62,334 nucleotides of DNA, from the NCBI RefSeq assembly GCF_000568255.1, contig NZ_KK037166.1, positions 5,367,504 through 5,429,837 of the forward strand, read 5' to 3'. Source of the stretch: Kutzneria sp. 744 (GTDB taxonomy: Bacteria; Actinomycetota; Actinomycetes; Mycobacteriales; Pseudonocardiaceae). The translations under genes were made by a program, and so were the position numbers. Numbering within the stretch: the stretch's first letter is position 1; each line of letters starts with the position of its first letter. The notes below the pieces were generated by a model. The model was not told the DNA's origin. It saw only the letters and a list, made by a program, of their open reading frames with translations, and made no database searches. Below, one piece after another: positions 60,672 through 62,334 of the stretch.

Positions 60672-60726
60672 TTGTCCACAGGGTTGTGCACAGAGGTTGT
60701 GCACAACTGTGGATCACTGTGCACAA
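60672..60726. repeat. Cluster of DnaA-box-like 9-mers
   Basis: One perfect actinobacterial DnaA-box consensus, TTGTCCACA (60672–60680), is followed by TTGTGCACA at 60684–60692 and 60697–60705, and by the reverse form TGTGCACAA at 60718–60726. The cluster occupies 55 bp between the terminator and the 3' end of the MBL gene. Confidence 0.5.
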
Positions 60727-60728
60727 CC

Positions 60729-61628
60729 TCAGATGTCGAGCTTGATCGGGCCGCCCGCCTGCTTGACCATGGCCGTCGCCAGTGCGACGACGTCGATCTG
60801 GGTCCCATGCTGGTCGGCGTGAGTCTTGAGCAGGTTGACGGCGTGCCGTTCGCCCTCCGACCACGTCCCCCAGCGCTCCCGCGCCTGGACGTCCAGGGCA
60901 GCGAAGTCCGGGGAGTCCACGGCGGTCACGTCGAGCAGCCAGCTCAGGTACTCCCGCAGCTCGGCGATGGCCGTCGAGTCGGCACCCTGGATGGGGCCGT
61001 GGCCGGGCACGAGGTGCTGGTGCTCCAGCGTGCCCAGCCAGTCGAGGGCCTGGACCCAGCCGGCGGCGGTGCCGGCCATCACCAGCGGCACCACGCCGAC
61101 GAACACCAGGTCGCCGGTGAACAGCACGCCGTCGGACGGCACGTGCACGACGAGGTCGCCCCCGGTGTGCGCGACCCACGACACCGGCAGGATGTCGACG
61201 CTGACCTCGCCGAGGCTCACGTGTGCCGGCTCGGAGACCATGGTGTTGATCTTCGGTGGGGTGACGTCGCCCCAGCCGTCGTAGGCGAAGACCTGCTCGA
61301 ACAGGTGCGGCCCGGCCTCGATCATCTGCGCCGTGTGCGCAGTGGTGACGATCCGGCCGCCGGCGGCGACGACCTGGTTGGCCCCGTGGGCGTGGTCGCC
61401 GTGCCAGTGGGTGATCGCCGCCAGGATCTTGTGGCCCGGGCGCCCGGTGTCCGCGTGGACGGCCTCCAGCAGCGCGGCCGTGCGGGCCTCCGTGGCCAGG
61501 GTGTCGACCAGGAGCGTGCGCTCGCCGCCGACGACCCAGCCGGCGTTGTTCAGGAACCAGCCACCGGTCGGCTGCTCATAGGCGCGGGTGGCCGGGCCGA
61601 GGACGTGCACCAACGGGGAATGCGACAT
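60729..61628 (-). CDS. MBL-fold metallo-hydrolase
   Basis: 299 residues from the ATG at 61628 (MSHSPLVHVLGPATRAYEQP), preceded by GAGGGA; the longer frame adds an unlikely 15 residues. The metal-binding motif is THWHGDHAHG near residue 88, with the later ligands in SWVAHTGGDLVVHVP (His), FTGDLVF (bridging Asp) and LVPGHGPIQ (His), a full set for two zinc ions. There is no signal peptide. These stand-alone metallo-beta-lactamase-fold proteins are varied hydrolases; nothing nearby identifies the substrate. It is divergent from the sigma factor gene with 53 bp between starts. Confidence 0.88.
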   Translation of the reverse strand: MSHSPLVHVLGPATRAYEQPTGGWFLNNAGWVVGGERTLLVDTLATEARTAALLEAVHADTGRPGHKILAAITHWHGDHAHGANQVVAAGGRIVTTAHTAQMIEAGPHLFEQVFAYDGWGDVTPPKINTMVSEPAHVSLGEVSVDILPVSWVAHTGGDLVVHVPSDGVLFTGDLVFVGVVPLVMAGTAAGWVQALDWLGTLEHQHLVPGHGPIQGADSTAIAELREYLSWLLDVTAVDSPDFAALDVQARERWGTWSEGERHAVNLLKTHADQHGTQIDVVALATAMVKQAGGPIKLDI

Positions 61629-61681
61629 TCCCTCAGTCTCCCAGCCGTGAACGCGGCCGGCCGCTCCGGGCAACTGGACAT

Positions 61682-62251
61682 GTGACCACGATGTCGAAAG
61701 ACGACACGGGCGAACACGAACAGTCGGATCCCGCGCCGGCCGACGTGATCGCCCAGCTCTACGACGAGCACGCGCCGGCGTTGCTGCGCTACCTCGCGCG
61801 CCGCATGGGCCCGGAGACCGCGGACGACCTGGTCGCCGAGACGTTCCTGGTGGCGATGACCAGCCTGTCCCGCTACGACCCGAGCCGGGCTCCGGTCCGG
61901 CCGTGGCTGTACGGCATCGCCACCAATCTGCTGCGCCGGCACCTGCGCCAGGAGCGCCGCCGCTACCAGGCGACGGCCCGGCTGGCCGCCCGTGACCGGC
62001 CCGGGGCCAGCCACGACGGCATGGTCGCCGACCGCGTCGACGCCGACGCCCGGGTCCGTGCGCTGGCGGCGGCGCTGGCCAAGCTGGCCGGCCCCGACCT
62101 GGACGTGCTGCTGCTCACCTCGTGGGCCGGCCTGGACTCCACCGAGGTGGCCGACGCCCTGGGCATCCCGGTCGGCACCGTGCGCTCGCGCCTGCACCGG
62201 GTACGGAAGTCACTGCGAACCAGCCAAGGAGGATCCGATGCTGTGGACTGA
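61682..62251 (+). CDS. ECF (sigma-70 family) RNA polymerase sigma factor
   Basis: 189 residues from the GTG at 61682 (or the ATG three codons on). Region 2 is seen in IAQLYDEHAPALLRYLARRM and the -10-recognising DDLVAETFLVAMTSLSRYD, PVRPWLYGIATNLLRRHLRQ; region 4 has VLLLTSWAGLDSTEVADALG and IPVGTVRSRLHRVRKSLR. This is a typical short ECF factor with no extra domains. The downstream gene starts before its stop (14-bp overlap), so the partner protein is probably linked to its control. Confidence 0.93.
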   Translation: MTTMSKDDTGEHEQSDPAPADVIAQLYDEHAPALLRYLARRMGPETADDLVAETFLVAMTSLSRYDPSRAPVRPWLYGIATNLLRRHLRQERRRYQATARLAARDRPGASHDGMVADRVDADARVRALAAALAKLAGPDLDVLLLTSWAGLDSTEVADALGIPVGTVRSRLHRVRKSLRTSQGGSDAVD

Positions 62252-62334
62252 CGAGGAACTCGACCAGGCCCTGTCCGAGCTGCACGCCGACGTGCACCCC
62301 ACCCCGAACGGCTTTGCCGTCCCCGCCAGCGCGT
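62238..62334 (+). CDS. Start of a gene coupled to the sigma factor (partial)
   Basis: Only 32 codons are in the window: ATG at 62238 after AAGGAGGAT, reading MLWTDEELDQALSELHADVH. It overlaps the sigma stop by 14 bp. The position and the acidic start resemble CU044_5270-type proteins that accompany ECF sigma genes in Pseudonocardiaceae and may carry a membrane helix further on. The family call is tentative. Confidence 0.6.
   Translation, partial: MLWTDEELDQALSELHADVHPTPNGFAVPASA

Noticed and set aside
60672-60726. DnaA-box cluster as chromosomal origin
   Set aside because: No dnaA, dnaN, AT-rich unwinding element or other origin gene is present, and the cluster is only 55 bp long.

Overview
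The window is high-GC actinobacterial DNA (around 70% G+C in genes, many GTG/TTG starts). DUF3558 lipoproteins beside WXG/PPE-like type VII secretion proteins, an OtsB–GH15 fusion next to OtsA, AfsR-type STAND regulators and many modular secreted carbohydrate enzymes suggest a soil Pseudonocardiaceae (Kutzneria/Amycolatopsis-like). The genus is inference.

Layout. 1–3337: minus-strand cluster of a truncated WXG/PPE-like protein, an ESX-associated small protein and three DUF3558-type proteins. 3473–10535: an SGNH hydrolase and two adjacent AfsR/SARP-type regulators; the downstream copy is broken. 11034–19307: a TetR repressor with a three-half-site operator, ApbE, an OmpR/HK two-component pair, an aldo/keto reductase, small membrane proteins and two paralogous septum-formation-domain proteins. 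19450–22924: a coupled tdh–kbl–lysR threonine-catabolism operon whose kbl is interrupted.

22900–37152 is the most unusual part: six consecutive same-strand paralogues of about 730–790 residues. Each has a signal peptide, three repeats of a PTRVLDTR/NLTGT/AGYYSP domain, a conserved Cys-x3-Cys junction and a C-terminal RCC1-like beta-propeller. Four of the five junctions carry a strong hairpin terminator, and local near-identity between non-adjacent copies suggests gene conversion. I know of no assigned function for this architecture.

37494–51039 is a glycan-utilisation region: an MFS remnant, a modular clan GH-A glycosidase with LamG and CBM35-like modules, an MGH1-type glycosidase, a sugar ABC importer (two permeases plus a solute-binding protein with a premature stop), a LacI repressor with twin CGAACCGGTTCG operators, remnants of a CocE-type hydrolase and a plant-type expansin, and a GH92–ricin-lectin protein. 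51114–54449 holds a secreted PI-PLC, an IS5-like element that cut off a tyrosine integrase gene, and the tRNA-Thr(UGU) at which that integrase probably acted. 54737–62334: a ThrE-type exporter, otsA, an otsB–GH15 fusion (interrupted), an MBL-fold hydrolase and an ECF sigma factor with a coupled partial gene.

A recurring feature is a set of structureless segments of roughly 50% G+C. Three lie inside otherwise conserved genes (afsR-like, kbl, otsB–GH15), with a few to about 40 conserved residues missing at each; a fourth is intergenic. They have no ORF, terminal repeats or codon structure and look more like scaffold-gap filler than mobile DNA. Single-base frameshifts also occur in several genes, so sequence quality should be considered before calling these true pseudogenes.
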